64,000 nt of DNA from Alkalilimnicola ehrlichii (GCF_003399765.1 NZ_NFZV01000012.1:62001-126000); one strand, 5' to 3'. Positions 47,066 through 57,226 are shown, numbered from the stretch's first letter. The notes: generated by a model not told the origin, from the sequence alone. Program-made: numbers and translations.

Positions 47066-48524
47066 ATGGCCACCCCAAATCATACGGTTCGCTTTGTGCT
47101 CGATGAGGAAATCGTTACGGTAAGGAACATTGAGCCGACAACAACACTTTTACAGTATCTACGCCAATCCCTCGGCCGCACGGGGACCAAGGAAGGTTGC
47201 GCAGAAGGCGATTGCGGCGCTTGCACCGTTGTTGTCGGCGAGTTGGACGGTGACCGTATCGATTACCAGGCGGTCAATGCCTGCATTCGATTTCTCCCGA
47301 CACTGGACGGCAAGGAAGTCGTAACCGTTGAAAGCCTTGCGGAAGGCGAAGCCTTACACCCCGTTCAACAGGCCATGGTCGACAAGCATGGATCGCAATG
47401 CGGTTTCTGCACGCCTGGTTTTGTCATGTCGCTGCTCGATGTCTATCTCAAGCACGAGCAGATTACTGCCGCAGCAATCACCGAACATCTCAGCGGAAAC
47501 CTATGCCGTTGTACCGGTTATCGCCCCATTATCGATGCCGGCCGTGGGCTGGCAGCGTACCCCGATCCGCCGCGTTGGCACCGCGCGGAGCCGCACAACC
47601 CGGCCCGTATTCAGCGCCTGCGATCGATTCGGCCGCGAAGGGGCGGAGCCAAGCGCCGGGTTTTGTGCCCCGACCTCACTGGATGCGCTCGCCACAACCT
47701 ATGCGGCTAATCCCGACGCTGTCTTATTAGCGGGCGGAACCGATATCGGTTTATGGGTCACCAAGCAGCTTAGAGAACTACCGAAAATCATCTACATCGG
47801 CAATGTCGCCGAGCTGAAGAGCATAGGCGCCGACGGCGATCGACTGAGAATAGGAGCGGCGGTGCCGCTCGCTAAGGCTTTTTCTACTTTACTGGAATAT
47901 TACCCGGAGCTTAACGAGCTACGTCAGCGCTTTGCATCATCGCCGATCCGGAACGCCGGCACCCTATGCGGAAACATCGCAAATGGATCTCCCATTGGAG
48001 ACTCCATGCCGATCCTGCTCGCCTTAGGCGCGAGTGTAAGGCTCCGCCGCGGCGAATACTGTCGAGAGCTAGCGCTGGACGACTTTTATCTCGGTTACCA
48101 GCAAAACGCGCTAGCCCACGGCGAATTCATCGAGGCCGTTCACATCCCTCTCCCCCGCCCCGGCCGCAGAGTCGCGACCTACAAGGTATCGAAACGTAAC
48201 GATCAGGACATCTCGGCGGTATGCGGTGCCTATGCGGTGGTTATCAGCAACGGCAAAGTCGTCTCTGCACGGATCGCCTACGGCGGAATGGCGGCCATCC
48301 CCAAACGGGCTCGAGCAACAGAAGCCGCCCTGGTCGGTAACCCCTGGACGCAAGCCACCATCAATACGGCTATCAACGCTCTGGAGGGAGATTTTCAACC
48401 TATTAGCGACATGCGCGCCGGTCGCGAATACCGTCGATTGGTCGCCGGCAACTTGCTGCAACGCTTTTACCTGGAGAGCGCGAGCCCGGACCTTCCGCTA
48501 CGGCTTCAAACGCTAACAGCCTAA
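47066..48524 (+). CDS. xdhA: Xanthine dehydrogenase small subunit (one frameshift)
   Basis: About 486 residues. It carries electrons from the Mo site to NAD+. The N-terminal [2Fe-2S] domain has Cys45, 50, 53 and 73 (EGCAEGDCGACTVVV); the second cluster uses Cys112, 115, 147 and 149 (QCGFCTPGF, LCRCTGYRP). The FAD domain has LLAGGTDIGLWVTKQL and RNAGTLCGNIANGSPIGD. The frames change between about 47600 and 47640, in the weakly conserved linker before FCAPTSLDALA; here one extra base or two missing bases would explain the shift. GAGGAG lies 9 bases before the ATG. Confidence 0.93.
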
Positions 48525-48552
48525 ACGTCTCACAGGTAAAAAGGAGCCGCTC

Positions 48553-50889
48553 ATGCCCGCCACCGAACGCTTTACCACTACCGGCAAACCGATCCGGCAC
48601 GACAGCGCTCACCTCCACGTAACCGGTAAAGCGCACTACACCGACGATATTCCATTGCCCGCAAACACCTTACACATCGCCTTCGGGACCAGCCGGATTG
48701 CCCACGGCCATATCGCTGCGCTCGATCTCAGCGCCGTGGTCTCTGCCCCTGGCGTTGTCCGCGTATTCACCGCCGCCGACGTGCCTGGCGATAACAACTA
48801 CTCGCCCGCACACGACGACCCGATCTTTGCCGACGATTTAGTCCAGTATATCGGTCAACCTATCTTCGCGGTGGCGGCAACTTCCTACGAGGCGGCACGC
48901 CGAGCCGCCCAACGGGCCGGTATCGACTATTCCCCCTTACCGGCCATTCTGGATATTCGTTCCGCTTTAGTCGCCGAGAGTTATGTACTGCCAAGCAAAA
49001 CCCTACGCCGAGGCAACCCCGAACAGGCCCTGGCTCAAGCCGAACGACGCCTACAAGGCAGCATCGAGATGGGCGGACAAGACCACTTCTACCTCGAGGG
49101 CCAAGTTGCCGTCGCCATCCCGCAGGACCACGGCGGTGTCCTCGTGCACAGCTCGACACAGCACCCAAGCGAGATCCAGCACATGGTCGGTCGCGCCCTG
49201 GGCAAACAAGCACACGACGTGGTTATCCAATGCCGCCGCATGGGCGGCGGTTTCGGTGGTAAAGAAAGCCAGCCGGCCCTATTTGCCTGCGCGGCGGCCA
49301 TCGTCGCGACGGCCACCGGCCGGCCCGCCAAGCTGCGTATCGACCGGGATACCGACATGATAATGACCGGCAAACGGCACGATTTTCTGGCCGAATACGA
49401 CGTCGGTTTCGATGCCAACGGTCGCATCCAAGCGCTCGACCTCATGCTCGCCTCTCGCTGCGGTTATTCCGCCGATCTCTCCGCGCCGGTTAACGACCGC
49501 GCCATGTTTCACGCAGACAACGCCTATTACCTGGAACACGTCAACATCGTTTCCCATCGCTGCAAAACGCACACAGTATCCAACACCGCTTTTCGCGGCT
49601 TCGGCGGCCCCCAAGGCATGATGGCTATCGAAGCGGTTATCGACGATATCGCTCGTCACCTGGGGAAAGACCCGTTAACGGTGCGGCGGCTGAACTATTA
49701 CGGCATCGATGAACGCAACGTCACGCCGTACGGCATGCCTATCGAAGACAACATTCTCAACCTCATTACCGATCAACTGGTTAGTAGTAGCGATTACCTG
49801 GCGCGGCGCCAAGCCATTGCCAAGTTCAATGCGCAAAGCCCGGTGGTTAAACGAGGCATTGCCTTAACACCGCTAAAATTCGGGATTTCTTTCACCGCCA
49901 CTCAGTTCAATCAGGCCGGTGCGCTGATTCACGTTTACACCGACGGCACGATACTGCTGAATCATGGCGGCACGGAGATGGGGCAAGGCCTGTTCACGAA
50001 AGTGGCTCAGGTGGTCGCTAGCGAGTTTGGTTTACCCTTGGCTAAGGTGCGCGTTTCTGCCACGGATACCAGCAAGGTCCCGAACACTTCCGCTACCGCT
50101 GCCTCCTCCGGCAGCGACCTTAACGGCAAGGCCGCGCAAGCGGCCGCAGTCGCTATCAGGGAGCGGCTCATAGCCTTTGCTAGCGACTACTATAACGTGC
50201 CGGCCGACGCGGTATGCTTCCACGACGGCAACGTAACGATTGGCCGGCAAACCATTAGTTTTACCGAGCTGGTTCAACAGGCCTATCACGCGCGCATATC
50301 CTTATCCTCAACCGGCTACTACCGCACGCCAAAAATTCACTACGACCAAACAACGCTGACCGGGCGCCCCTTCCTCTATTTCGCCTACGGCGCCGCAGTC
50401 ACCGAGGTCGCTATCGATACGCTCACTGGCGAGCATCGCATGTTGCGGGTCGACGTATTACACGACGTCGGCCAATCGATTAATCCGGCGCTGGACATTG
50501 GCCAGATCGAAGGCGGCTTTCTGCAAGGCGCTGGGTGGCTCACCTGCGAGGAGCTGTGGTGGGATAGCAAGGGCGAACTCAAGACGCATGCGCCGTCCAC
50601 CTACAAAATACCGGCAATCGGCGACTGGCCGAGCGATGCCCGTATTCGCCTGTTGCAGGACTCTCCGAACCGGGAAAACACCATTTTCCGCTCTAAAGCC
50701 GTCGGCGAGCCTCCCTTCATGCTGGCTTACTCGGTATTTTACGCCTTGCGCGATGCCGTCGGCGCCGCAGCGGGCCCGGCTGCCGCTACAGCGCTCCAGG
50801 CGCCAGCAACGCCCGAAGCCGTTCTGCGTGCACTTATGGCCTGCGAGACGAGCGCCGAACCGGGGGAAGCCGCGGAGGTTGCCGTATGA
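48553..50889 (+). CDS. xdhB: Xanthine dehydrogenase large (molybdopterin) subunit
   Basis: 778 residues, the usual XdhB length. It binds the Mo-pterin cofactor and hydroxylates hypoxanthine and xanthine to urate. Visible motifs: GQDHFYLEGQVAVA, MGGGFGGKES (cofactor contact), AFRGFGGPQGM (substrate Arg region), GGTEMGQGLFTKV, and KAVGEPPFMLAYSVF with the catalytic Glu. AAGGAG precedes the ATG, 28 bases after xdhA, and the stop overlaps xdhC as ATGA. Confidence 0.96.
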   Translation: MPATERFTTTGKPIRHDSAHLHVTGKAHYTDDIPLPANTLHIAFGTSRIAHGHIAALDLSAVVSAPGVVRVFTAADVPGDNNYSPAHDDPIFADDLVQYIGQPIFAVAATSYEAARRAAQRAGIDYSPLPAILDIRSALVAESYVLPSKTLRRGNPEQALAQAERRLQGSIEMGGQDHFYLEGQVAVAIPQDHGGVLVHSSTQHPSEIQHMVGRALGKQAHDVVIQCRRMGGGFGGKESQPALFACAAAIVATATGRPAKLRIDRDTDMIMTGKRHDFLAEYDVGFDANGRIQALDLMLASRCGYSADLSAPVNDRAMFHADNAYYLEHVNIVSHRCKTHTVSNTAFRGFGGPQGMMAIEAVIDDIARHLGKDPLTVRRLNYYGIDERNVTPYGMPIEDNILNLITDQLVSSSDYLARRQAIAKFNAQSPVVKRGIALTPLKFGISFTATQFNQAGALIHVYTDGTILLNHGGTEMGQGLFTKVAQVVASEFGLPLAKVRVSATDTSKVPNTSATAASSGSDLNGKAAQAAAVAIRERLIAFASDYYNVPADAVCFHDGNVTIGRQTISFTELVQQAYHARISLSSTGYYRTPKIHYDQTTLTGRPFLYFAYGAAVTEVAIDTLTGEHRMLRVDVLHDVGQSINPALDIGQIEGGFLQGAGWLTCEELWWDSKGELKTHAPSTYKIPAIGDWPSDARIRLLQDSPNRENTIFRSKAVGEPPFMLAYSVFYALRDAVGAAAGPAAATALQAPATPEAVLRALMACETSAEPGEAAEVAV

Positions 50890-51935
50890 CGCATTGGCTG
50901 GAAACGTTGGAGCAACTGCTCCGAGAAGGCGAACAGGTGGTTCGCATCGTCGTCTCCGCCACCCGGGGATCGGCCCCGCGCGAGGTCGGTGCGACGATGC
51001 TCATTCACCGGCACGGCACCTTCGGCACCATTGGCGGCGGGCACTTAGAGTATACGGCTATCGACCTCGCGCAGCGTCTGCTCCGCATCGACCACGGGGC
51101 TAGCCAACAAGAACGATTTGTCCTTAGCTCCGCCCTCGGCCAATGCTGTGGAGGTATCGTCAACCTGTGGTGGGACAGCTTTGGTCCCGAGGACTGCGCG
51201 TGGGTGAGGACAGCGGCGGAGCGGCTAAGCGTTCAAAAACCGGCGTATCTACTCTCGGGCCGGGGCAGCCGCGCGCTAGTAGACACGGATTCTCGCCTTT
51301 TGGCAGCAACCGGCGAGGCCGGCGCCGCACTTGTCGCACACGTTAATACAACCGCTTTCGACAGCTTGACCGTCGCGCAGTCGGCCGAAGGGGAAAAGGT
51401 GTTGGTGCAACTGCTGGACGATGCGCGCACCCCCCTCTGGTTGTTCGGCGCAGGTCATGTTGGCAAGGCGTTACTCTACCAGTTGCGCTTCCTGCCATTT
51501 CGCGTCACCTGGGTCGATAGCCGGCAGGACTATCTTCCCGCGCGCCTGCCGCCCAATGTACGCCCGCTATGGTGCGAGAACCCAGCAAGCCTCGTGCGCT
51601 CGGCGCCTGACGACGCTTGGTTTTTAGTTCTCACCCACGATCACGAGCAGGATTTTCGAATCTGCCATGCCCTGCTCCAACGACCGCGGTTGGACTTTGC
51701 CGGCCTAATCGGCTCCCGCGCAAAAGCAACCCGCTTCGCGCAGCGGCTAGCGCGACTAGGACATGGCCGGCGTGACTTCGATCGGATTACCTGCCCGATC
51801 GGGATACCCGGGATCCGCGGCAAGGAGCCGGCGATGATCGCCGCGGCAGTCACGGCCCAACTACTCCAACAACGGGAATGGTTGATCGCGCACGACGCGC
51901 CACCCTTCTCTTTCGCGCAGGGGAGCCAAGGCTGA
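50886..51935 (+). CDS. xdhC: Xanthine dehydrogenase accessory protein XdhC
   Basis: 349 residues. XdhC binds and sulfurates-delivers the molybdenum cofactor to XdhB. The N-terminal XdhC/CoxI part has GSAPREVGATMLIH and GTIGGGHLEY; a CCGG motif (LGQCCGGIVNLWW) follows. The C-terminal Rossmann part has LWLFGAGHVGKALLYQL and ends at IRGKEPAMIAAAVTAQLLQ. The start overlaps xdhB by four bases, and the stop overlaps the next ATG (TGATG), so the complex and the transporter are cotranscribed. Confidence 0.93.
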   Translation: MTHWLETLEQLLREGEQVVRIVVSATRGSAPREVGATMLIHRHGTFGTIGGGHLEYTAIDLAQRLLRIDHGASQQERFVLSSALGQCCGGIVNLWWDSFGPEDCAWVRTAAERLSVQKPAYLLSGRGSRALVDTDSRLLAATGEAGAALVAHVNTTAFDSLTVAQSAEGEKVLVQLLDDARTPLWLFGAGHVGKALLYQLRFLPFRVTWVDSRQDYLPARLPPNVRPLWCENPASLVRSAPDDAWFLVLTHDHEQDFRICHALLQRPRLDFAGLIGSRAKATRFAQRLARLGHGRRDFDRITCPIGIPGIRGKEPAMIAAAVTAQLLQQREWLIAHDAPPFSFAQGSQG

Positions 51936-53488
51936 TGCAAAAGTTACCGCCTCGCTTAGAGCTGATCAATGTCGGCAAGCGTTATCCGGCCGTCGTTGCC
52001 AACGACGGCATCGACCTTCGGGTTTATCCCGGCGAAATTCATGCCGTGCTGGGCGAGAATGGCGCCGGCAAAAGTACGCTGATGAAAATCATCTACGGCG
52101 TGGTCGCAGCAGACACCGGGGAAATGCTTTGGGACAATCGCCAGGTAACCATCGATTCACCGGCGCAGGCCCGCGCGCTCGGTATTGGCATGGTGTTTCA
52201 GCACTTCTCGCTGTTCGAAACGCTCACCGTCGCCGAGAACATCAGCCTCGCCCTCGATCAACCGCCCCCGACTGCGGAACTCGCGCGGCAGATAACCGAG
52301 GTATCGGTAGAGTATGGCTTGCCTGTCGAGCCACATCGTCCGGTGCACACGATGTCGGTCGGCGAACGACAGCGGGTGGAAATCGTACGCTGCCTGCTAC
52401 AAAAGCCGCGCCTGCTCATCATGGACGAACCCACCTCGGTACTGACGCCGCAAGCCGTACAAAAGCTGTTCGAAACCCTCCGCCGCTTGGCGGCGGAAGG
52501 TTGCAGTATCGTCTACATCAGTCACAAGCTCGATGAGATTCGCCAGTTGTGCCACACCGCTACCGTGCTCCGTAACGGTCGGCTCGCCGGCACCGTGGAC
52601 CCGCGTCGAGAGACTCGGGAATCACTCGCTAAGCTCATGATCGGACGGGAATTACCCCGCTTCCACTGGGAGCCCAGAACTGCGGGCGAGACGAGGCTGT
52701 CGGTCAAGCAGCTACAACTACCGAGTAGCGACCCGTTCGGCACGGCCTTAGAGGATATCGAGCTCGCAGTGCGTAGCGGCGAAATCGTCGGTATCGCCGG
52801 GATATCCGGCAACGGACAACAAGAACTATTGTCCGCGCTTTCCGGCGAGCGGACGACAGCGGCCGATAGCGTCTTTTTATGCGGCACAGCCGCCGGCAAG
52901 CTGAATGCCGCGCAGCGGCGCCGCCTGGGCCTTCGGTACGTGCCGGAGGAACGTCTCGGGCGCGGTGCCGTGCCTTCGCTCTCGCTCAGTCTGAATACGC
53001 TGCTCACCGGCAGCGAACAGGGCCTGACCGAAAAGGGCTTAATCCGCTATCCCGCGCTGCGCCGGTTCGCCCGCCGCATCATTGACCGGTTCAAGGTGAA
53101 ATGCGGCGGCGAGCAGGCGATCGCCAGCAGTCTTTCCGGCGGCAACTTACAAAAGTTCATTGTCGGCCGGGAAACCCTACTCTCCCCCACCGTCATGCTC
53201 GTCGCGCAACCCACCTGGGGTGTCGATATCGGTGCCGCCGCCTTGATCCGGCAGGCCCTGCTCGACCTGCGCGACGAAGGGGTCGCCGTCCTCGTCGTCT
53301 CCGAAGACTTGGAAGAGTTGCTCACTCTCAGCGATCGCATCGCTGTGCTGGCGGACGGCCGCCTCTCGCCGACCGTGCCGACCCGCGAGACCAGTATCGA
53401 GCAAATTGGCCTTTGGATGAGCGGCGCGTTTGGCGACCAAACCGCGATACCCGCGACGGAAGACCCCGTGGAGATTTTCCATGCTTAG
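51935..53488 (+). CDS. ABC transporter ATPase, nucleoside/purine (BmpA-type) uptake
   Basis: 517 residues with two fused ATPase domains, as in the YufO/NupO, RbsA and XylG families. The first has Walker A GENGAGKST, signature MSVGERQRVEI and Walker B LLIMDEPTSVL. The second has a degenerate Walker A (GISGNGQQE) and signature LSGGNLQKF. I chose the ATG at 51935, which overlaps the xdhC stop and has GGGGAG upstream, over an in-frame ATG 57 bases earlier inside xdhC. With the next two permeases it forms an importer whose substrate is probably a purine, judging from xdhABC. Confidence 0.92.
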   Translation: MQKLPPRLELINVGKRYPAVVANDGIDLRVYPGEIHAVLGENGAGKSTLMKIIYGVVAADTGEMLWDNRQVTIDSPAQARALGIGMVFQHFSLFETLTVAENISLALDQPPPTAELARQITEVSVEYGLPVEPHRPVHTMSVGERQRVEIVRCLLQKPRLLIMDEPTSVLTPQAVQKLFETLRRLAAEGCSIVYISHKLDEIRQLCHTATVLRNGRLAGTVDPRRETRESLAKLMIGRELPRFHWEPRTAGETRLSVKQLQLPSSDPFGTALEDIELAVRSGEIVGIAGISGNGQQELLSALSGERTTAADSVFLCGTAAGKLNAAQRRRLGLRYVPEERLGRGAVPSLSLSLNTLLTGSEQGLTEKGLIRYPALRRFARRIIDRFKVKCGGEQAIASSLSGGNLQKFIVGRETLLSPTVMLVAQPTWGVDIGAAALIRQALLDLRDEGVAVLVVSEDLEELLTLSDRIAVLADGRLSPTVPTRETSIEQIGLWMSGAFGDQTAIPATEDPVEIFHA

Positions 53489-54593
53489 ACTGGAGCCGAG
53501 ACCCGAGCCCTCACGGCAGATGATGTTCGCTTCGCCGCTGATGGCGGCCGTTCTGATGCTGGTATCGGGCTATGTGATTTTCAGCATCATGGGGCAACCG
53601 CCCTTATACGCGTTCTATATCTTCTTTATCGATCCGTTAACCAGCCTCTACGGAATCGGCGAGTGGCTACTCAAAGCCACGCCGCTCATTCTGTGCGGAA
53701 TCGGGCTCGCCATCGGGTTTCGCGCCCGCGTCTGGAACATCGGCGCCGACGGCCAGCTTACCATCGGCGCCATCGCCGGCGGCGGGGTCGCCCTCTACTT
53801 CCAGGGCGTTAACGCGTTCTGGCTGCTTCCCTTGGTATTGCTTGCCGGCGTGGCAGGCGGTATGGCCTGGGCGGCGGTGCCCGCCTTCCTCAGAACGCGC
53901 TTTAATACCAGCGAGATCTTAGTCAGTCTGATGCTGGTCTATGTTTCCTATTTGCTTCTCCGTTACTTGGTCAACGGCCCTTGGCGCGACCCGTTCGGAT
54001 TCAACTTTCCGCAGTCGGCCATGTTCCATGAGGCCGCGATGCTGCCGCTGCTATTCGACGGCCTTCGTACCAACGCCGCCTTCATCCTGGCCCTGTTATT
54101 GGTGGTTCTAGCCTGGTTCTTCTGCCAAAAAATGACGGCAGGGTTCCGCATGCAGGTGAGCGGCGAAGCGCCGGCTGCTGCGGCCTACGCAGGCTTCAGC
54201 GATAAGCGTAACGTCTGGCTCGCGCTATTAATCAGCGGCGGCAGCGCGGGGCTTGCCGGTGTGGCGGAAGTCGCCGGGCCATTGGGACAACTGCAACCGG
54301 CAGTCTCCTCCGGCTATGGCTTCGCAGCCATTATCGTCGCCTTCGTGGGCCGTCTGCACCCGCTAGGGGTGCTGCTGGCTAGCCTGCTGATGTCCTTGCT
54401 GTACCTAGGCGGGGAAGCGGCTCAACTAGAGCTCGGCCTACCCAGCGCGATCACGGGGCTATTCCAAGGCTTGTTGCTGTTCTATCTCCTGGCCGCCGAT
54501 CTTTTCATCCATTTCCGCTTGAAAAAAGTCCAACCCCCTGCCGCCGAAGCGCCCGCGACTTCCTCTACAACCTCACCGTCGGAGGCCGTATGA
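53481..54593 (+). CDS. ABC transporter permease (BmpA-type, first)
   Basis: 370 residues from the ATG at 53481, overlapping the ATPase stop by 8 bases. About nine to ten membrane helices and the BPD_transp_2 signature GIGLAIGFRARVWNIGADGQLTIGA, matching YufP/NupP-type permeases. The C-terminal tail is rich in Pro, Ala and Thr. The stop overlaps the next start as ATGA. Inner-membrane half-channel of the nucleoside/purine importer. Confidence 0.92.
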   Translation: MLRLEPRPEPSRQMMFASPLMAAVLMLVSGYVIFSIMGQPPLYAFYIFFIDPLTSLYGIGEWLLKATPLILCGIGLAIGFRARVWNIGADGQLTIGAIAGGGVALYFQGVNAFWLLPLVLLAGVAGGMAWAAVPAFLRTRFNTSEILVSLMLVYVSYLLLRYLVNGPWRDPFGFNFPQSAMFHEAAMLPLLFDGLRTNAAFILALLLVVLAWFFCQKMTAGFRMQVSGEAPAAAAYAGFSDKRNVWLALLISGGSAGLAGVAEVAGPLGQLQPAVSSGYGFAAIIVAFVGRLHPLGVLLASLLMSLLYLGGEAAQLELGLPSAITGLFQGLLLFYLLAADLFIHFRLKKVQPPAAEAPATSSTTSPSEAV

Positions 54594-55515
54594 GCACGGA
54601 ATTAATGATCGCAATCCTGGCAAGTACCGCTGCCGCCGCGACGCCGCTAGTGTATGCCGCGCTCGGAGAATTAGTCACAGAACGTGCCGGCGTCCTCAAC
54701 CTCGGACTAGAAGGCATGATGCTGGTCGGCGCCATCGTCGGCTTTGCCGGCGCGGTGACCACCGGCAACTTGATGCTGGGTTTTATAGCCGGCATTACCG
54801 GCGGTATGGCGATGGCCCTGATTTTCGCCGTACTCACTATCAGCCTGCAAACCAACCAAGTCGCCACAGGCTTGGCGCTTACCCTGTTCGGCTTAGGCTT
54901 AAGCGCATTTATTGGCCGTGCTTACATCGGCGTTTCCTTAGATGGACTCAAGCCTTTAGCGATACCGCTGGTCAGCGACATTCCGCTACTTGGGCCGTTA
55001 CTGGCCACCTTTGATCTGCTGATCTACGGGTCGTTCGTGCTGCTAGCCGCTGTTTATTGGTTTCTGACGCGCACGCGTCCCGGCCTAATGCTCCGCGCCG
55101 TCGGCGAGGCACCGGCGGCCGCTCACGCCATCGGCCGTTCGGTGCTCGGTGTTCGCTATTTAGCGGTGTTATTCGGTGGAGCGATGAGCGGCCTCGGCGG
55201 CGCTTACCTCGCCTTAGCCATAACGCCGATGTGGGTTGAAGGGATGACAGCCGGACGCGGCTGGATTGCGCTGGCGCTGGTCGTGTTCGCCACCTGGAAA
55301 CCGATGCGAGTATTATTAGGCGCTTATCTATTCGGCGGCGTGACCATCTTACAATTTCACAGTCAGGCCCTAGGAATTAAAGTGCCGGCCGAGTTCCTTT
55401 CCATGTTGCCTTACTTAGCAACCATTATCTGTTGGTGTTGATCTGCCGTAACCCCAACACGATTTTACTCAACCGCCCCATGGCCTTAGGAAAACCCTTT
55501 CACCCTCAATCTTGA
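54590..55515 (+). CDS. ABC transporter permease (BmpA-type, second; one frameshift)
   Basis: About 309 residues. The YufQ/NupQ-type signature is ALGELVTERAGVLNLGLEGMMLVGA, with about eight helices. Read as is, the frame stops at 55441 after LATIICWC. One missing base near 55430 restores TIIVLVLICRNPNTILLN and the family ending ALGKPFHPQS, with a stop at 55513-55515. The repaired end overlaps the convergent gene by 10 bases. No BMP-family substrate-binding lipoprotein gene is present in this operon. Confidence 0.9.
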
Positions 55516-56168
55516 GGCAAGAGAGGCACTAAGGCGCGGATATGCCATAGGCGGGATCTGGCACAACCGGCACGCACGCCCACGACCGGCGTGCCATCCG
55601 GGTGCATCCAGTCCAGCAACGCGGACTGGATGCACCCGAAGTCGGCCGAGCCGACATCTGTGCCGAGAATACTCACAACGGCACGCCGCGCCTGCTGCGG
55701 CCGGCAGCCACGACGCGCTAAGCTTGCGAAGAGCGCGCCGATGCAGGCATCGACATCCTCGCAATCGGGGCACTCGACACTGGCCGCAACCGTCCGCCCG
55801 CCATCGGCCAAGGCATAGCGAATATCTTCCGGCTCAACGCAAACCGTTCCAGACTCGGCAAGCAAATAAGCGGTGCCTTCTAAAGCGGCGAAGAAGTCGG
55901 GACCAACAGCAACATCGTCGCAGTAAGCATCCACCTGCGCCGACAACCGAGCACAAGCGGCGGTCGATGCCACAAGCAAGCACAAGGTGTTCTGTTCGCG
56001 CTGTCGCACCAACCAACGTCTAGCCCGCTCAATGGCGGCGCTGTCGTCGGCCACAACGGCACAGACCCAGTCGGCCGCTAAAGGCTCATCGATTGCAGTC
56101 ACGGCAACCCGATCAAAAACGGGTGCAATCGATGGCGGCAAACCAACAGCCATATCCCCGAACAACAC
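55506..56168 (-). CDS. Cys-rich protein of unknown function, faintly FtsZ C-terminal-like
   Basis: 220 residues with 11 cysteines (36, 63, 72, 83, 110, 133, 136, 142, 155, 179, 202), no signal peptide and no membrane segment. I do not recognise a family with certainty. The order of elements recalls the later part of FtsZ: a hydrophobic strand (WVCAVVA), LCLLVAST, then TVCVEPEDIRYALADGGRTVAAS (compare the FtsZ LDFADVRTVM..GxA segment), a helix, a VVSILGT strand, and a final VVGVRAGCARSRLWHIRALV. The GTP-binding GGGTGSG loop is absent. It diverges from the LysR gene and converges on the purine transporter. Codon use looks ordinary. Confidence 0.55.
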   Translation of the reverse strand: MLFGDMAVGLPPSIAPVFDRVAVTAIDEPLAADWVCAVVADDSAAIERARRWLVRQREQNTLCLLVASTAACARLSAQVDAYCDDVAVGPDFFAALEGTAYLLAESGTVCVEPEDIRYALADGGRTVAASVECPDCEDVDACIGALFASLARRGCRPQQARRAVVSILGTDVGSADFGCIQSALLDWMHPDGTPVVGVRAGCARSRLWHIRALVPLLPQD

Positions 56169-56187
56169 CAGCGGCGGGGTAAAAGCG

Positions 56188-56217
56188 TTGACGTTAATCG
56201 ATCTAACTCCCTATTCC
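56188..56217 (+). promoter_or_regulatory. Possible promoter of the LysR gene
   Basis: TTGACG (56188-56193) matches the -35 consensus at five of six positions; TATTCC, 18 bases on, is a weak -10. A small inverted repeat TTCC-N6-GGAA follows just downstream of the -10. The 81-base divergent gap is the expected site for LysR autoregulation. Confidence 0.3.
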
Positions 56218-56249
56218 CTATAAGGAACACTTTCATCATAGACTCGAAA

Positions 56250-57173
56250 ATGACCCGAAAACTACGCATTCACGCGCCGGCCATCGTCTACTTCGACAGC
56301 GTACGGCGAGCCGGCTCGATTCGAGAAGCCGCTCGCCGCCTGAACGTCGCCTCCTCGGCCGTCAACCGACAGATACTCAAACTGGAGGAGGAAATCGGCG
56401 CCCCCTTGTTCGAGCGCTTGCCGCGCGGCCTCAAGCTCACCGCCGCCGGAGAGATTTTCGCCCGCCATGCCATTGTCGTGCTGCAAGATACCGAACGCGT
56501 GCGCTCCGAGTTGGATGCGCTGAAAGGGCTGCGCACCGGACATGTCGAAGTCGCCACGGTCGAAGGCGTTACCCATGACCTGCTACCTCGGGTTATTCAA
56601 GCCATGCGCGAGCAGTACCCCAAGGTCACGTTGGGTGTGGCGACCATGGGCTCGCAAGCCATCCCCAACGCGATAGCAAGCGGCACCGCCGACCTTGGCC
56701 TAGCGTTCGCCTTGCCGCGTACCGACGAATTGCGACAGCTTGCGGTAGGCCGCTTTCGCCTTGGTGCCGTGGTCGCACCGGACCACCCGTTAGCCGGGCT
56801 TGCGGAAGTTCGCTTCGCCACCTGCGCCGAGCACACTTTAATTCTGGCGAAACCGGAGCTCTCGATCTACCACTTATTAAAACGCACGCTCGATGCCGTC
56901 GGCGGTAGTCGTGGCGCTATCGAGAGCAGTTCGGTGGAACTGAGTAAGGAATTAGCATTACGCGGTATGGGCGTCGCCTTTCAGACACGCATAGGCATCG
57001 AGCGCGAACTCGCTGCCGGCACGCTGGTCCACATCCCGCTCATCGCTAACGCGCCTATCTATAGCGATCTGGGCGTGTACGTTCGCGCCGAGCGCGCCCT
57101 ACCCGTTGCGGTCGACGCGTTTGCCCGCCTGCTGGCTGAGCAAATTGGCGAGCGTGAAATGAACAATGGGTAG
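56250..57173 (+). CDS. LysR-family transcriptional regulator
   Basis: 307 residues. N-terminal winged HTH: YFDSVRRAGSIREAARRLNVASSAVNRQILKLEEE spans residues about 14-48. The C-terminal periplasmic-binding-like effector domain has GHVEVATVEGVTHDLLPRVI and later GMGVAFQTRIGIERELAAG. It lies ahead of the oxygenase, hydrolase and importer genes on the same strand and diverges from the Cys-rich gene, so either set may be its target. Effector unknown. Confidence 0.9.
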   Translation: MTRKLRIHAPAIVYFDSVRRAGSIREAARRLNVASSAVNRQILKLEEEIGAPLFERLPRGLKLTAAGEIFARHAIVVLQDTERVRSELDALKGLRTGHVEVATVEGVTHDLLPRVIQAMREQYPKVTLGVATMGSQAIPNAIASGTADLGLAFALPRTDELRQLAVGRFRLGAVVAPDHPLAGLAEVRFATCAEHTLILAKPELSIYHLLKRTLDAVGGSRGAIESSSVELSKELALRGMGVAFQTRIGIERELAAGTLVHIPLIANAPIYSDLGVYVRAERALPVAVDAFARLLAEQIGEREMNNG

Positions 57174-57206
57174 TTGCGTGCGCTTCGCGCGATTGATTTA
57201 GAAAGC

Positions 57207-57226
57207 GGGGCCCGTCAGGAGGCCCC
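57207..57226 (+). terminator. GC-rich hairpin after the LysR gene
   Basis: GGGGCC and GGCCCC form a 6-bp stem with an 8-base loop, 34 bases past the stop. No T tract follows, so it is only a candidate terminator. Confidence 0.4.

Noticed and set aside
47066-50889. Large antisense open frames opposite xdhA, xdhB and several other genes
   Set aside because: They mirror codon structure of the real genes and carry no domains.
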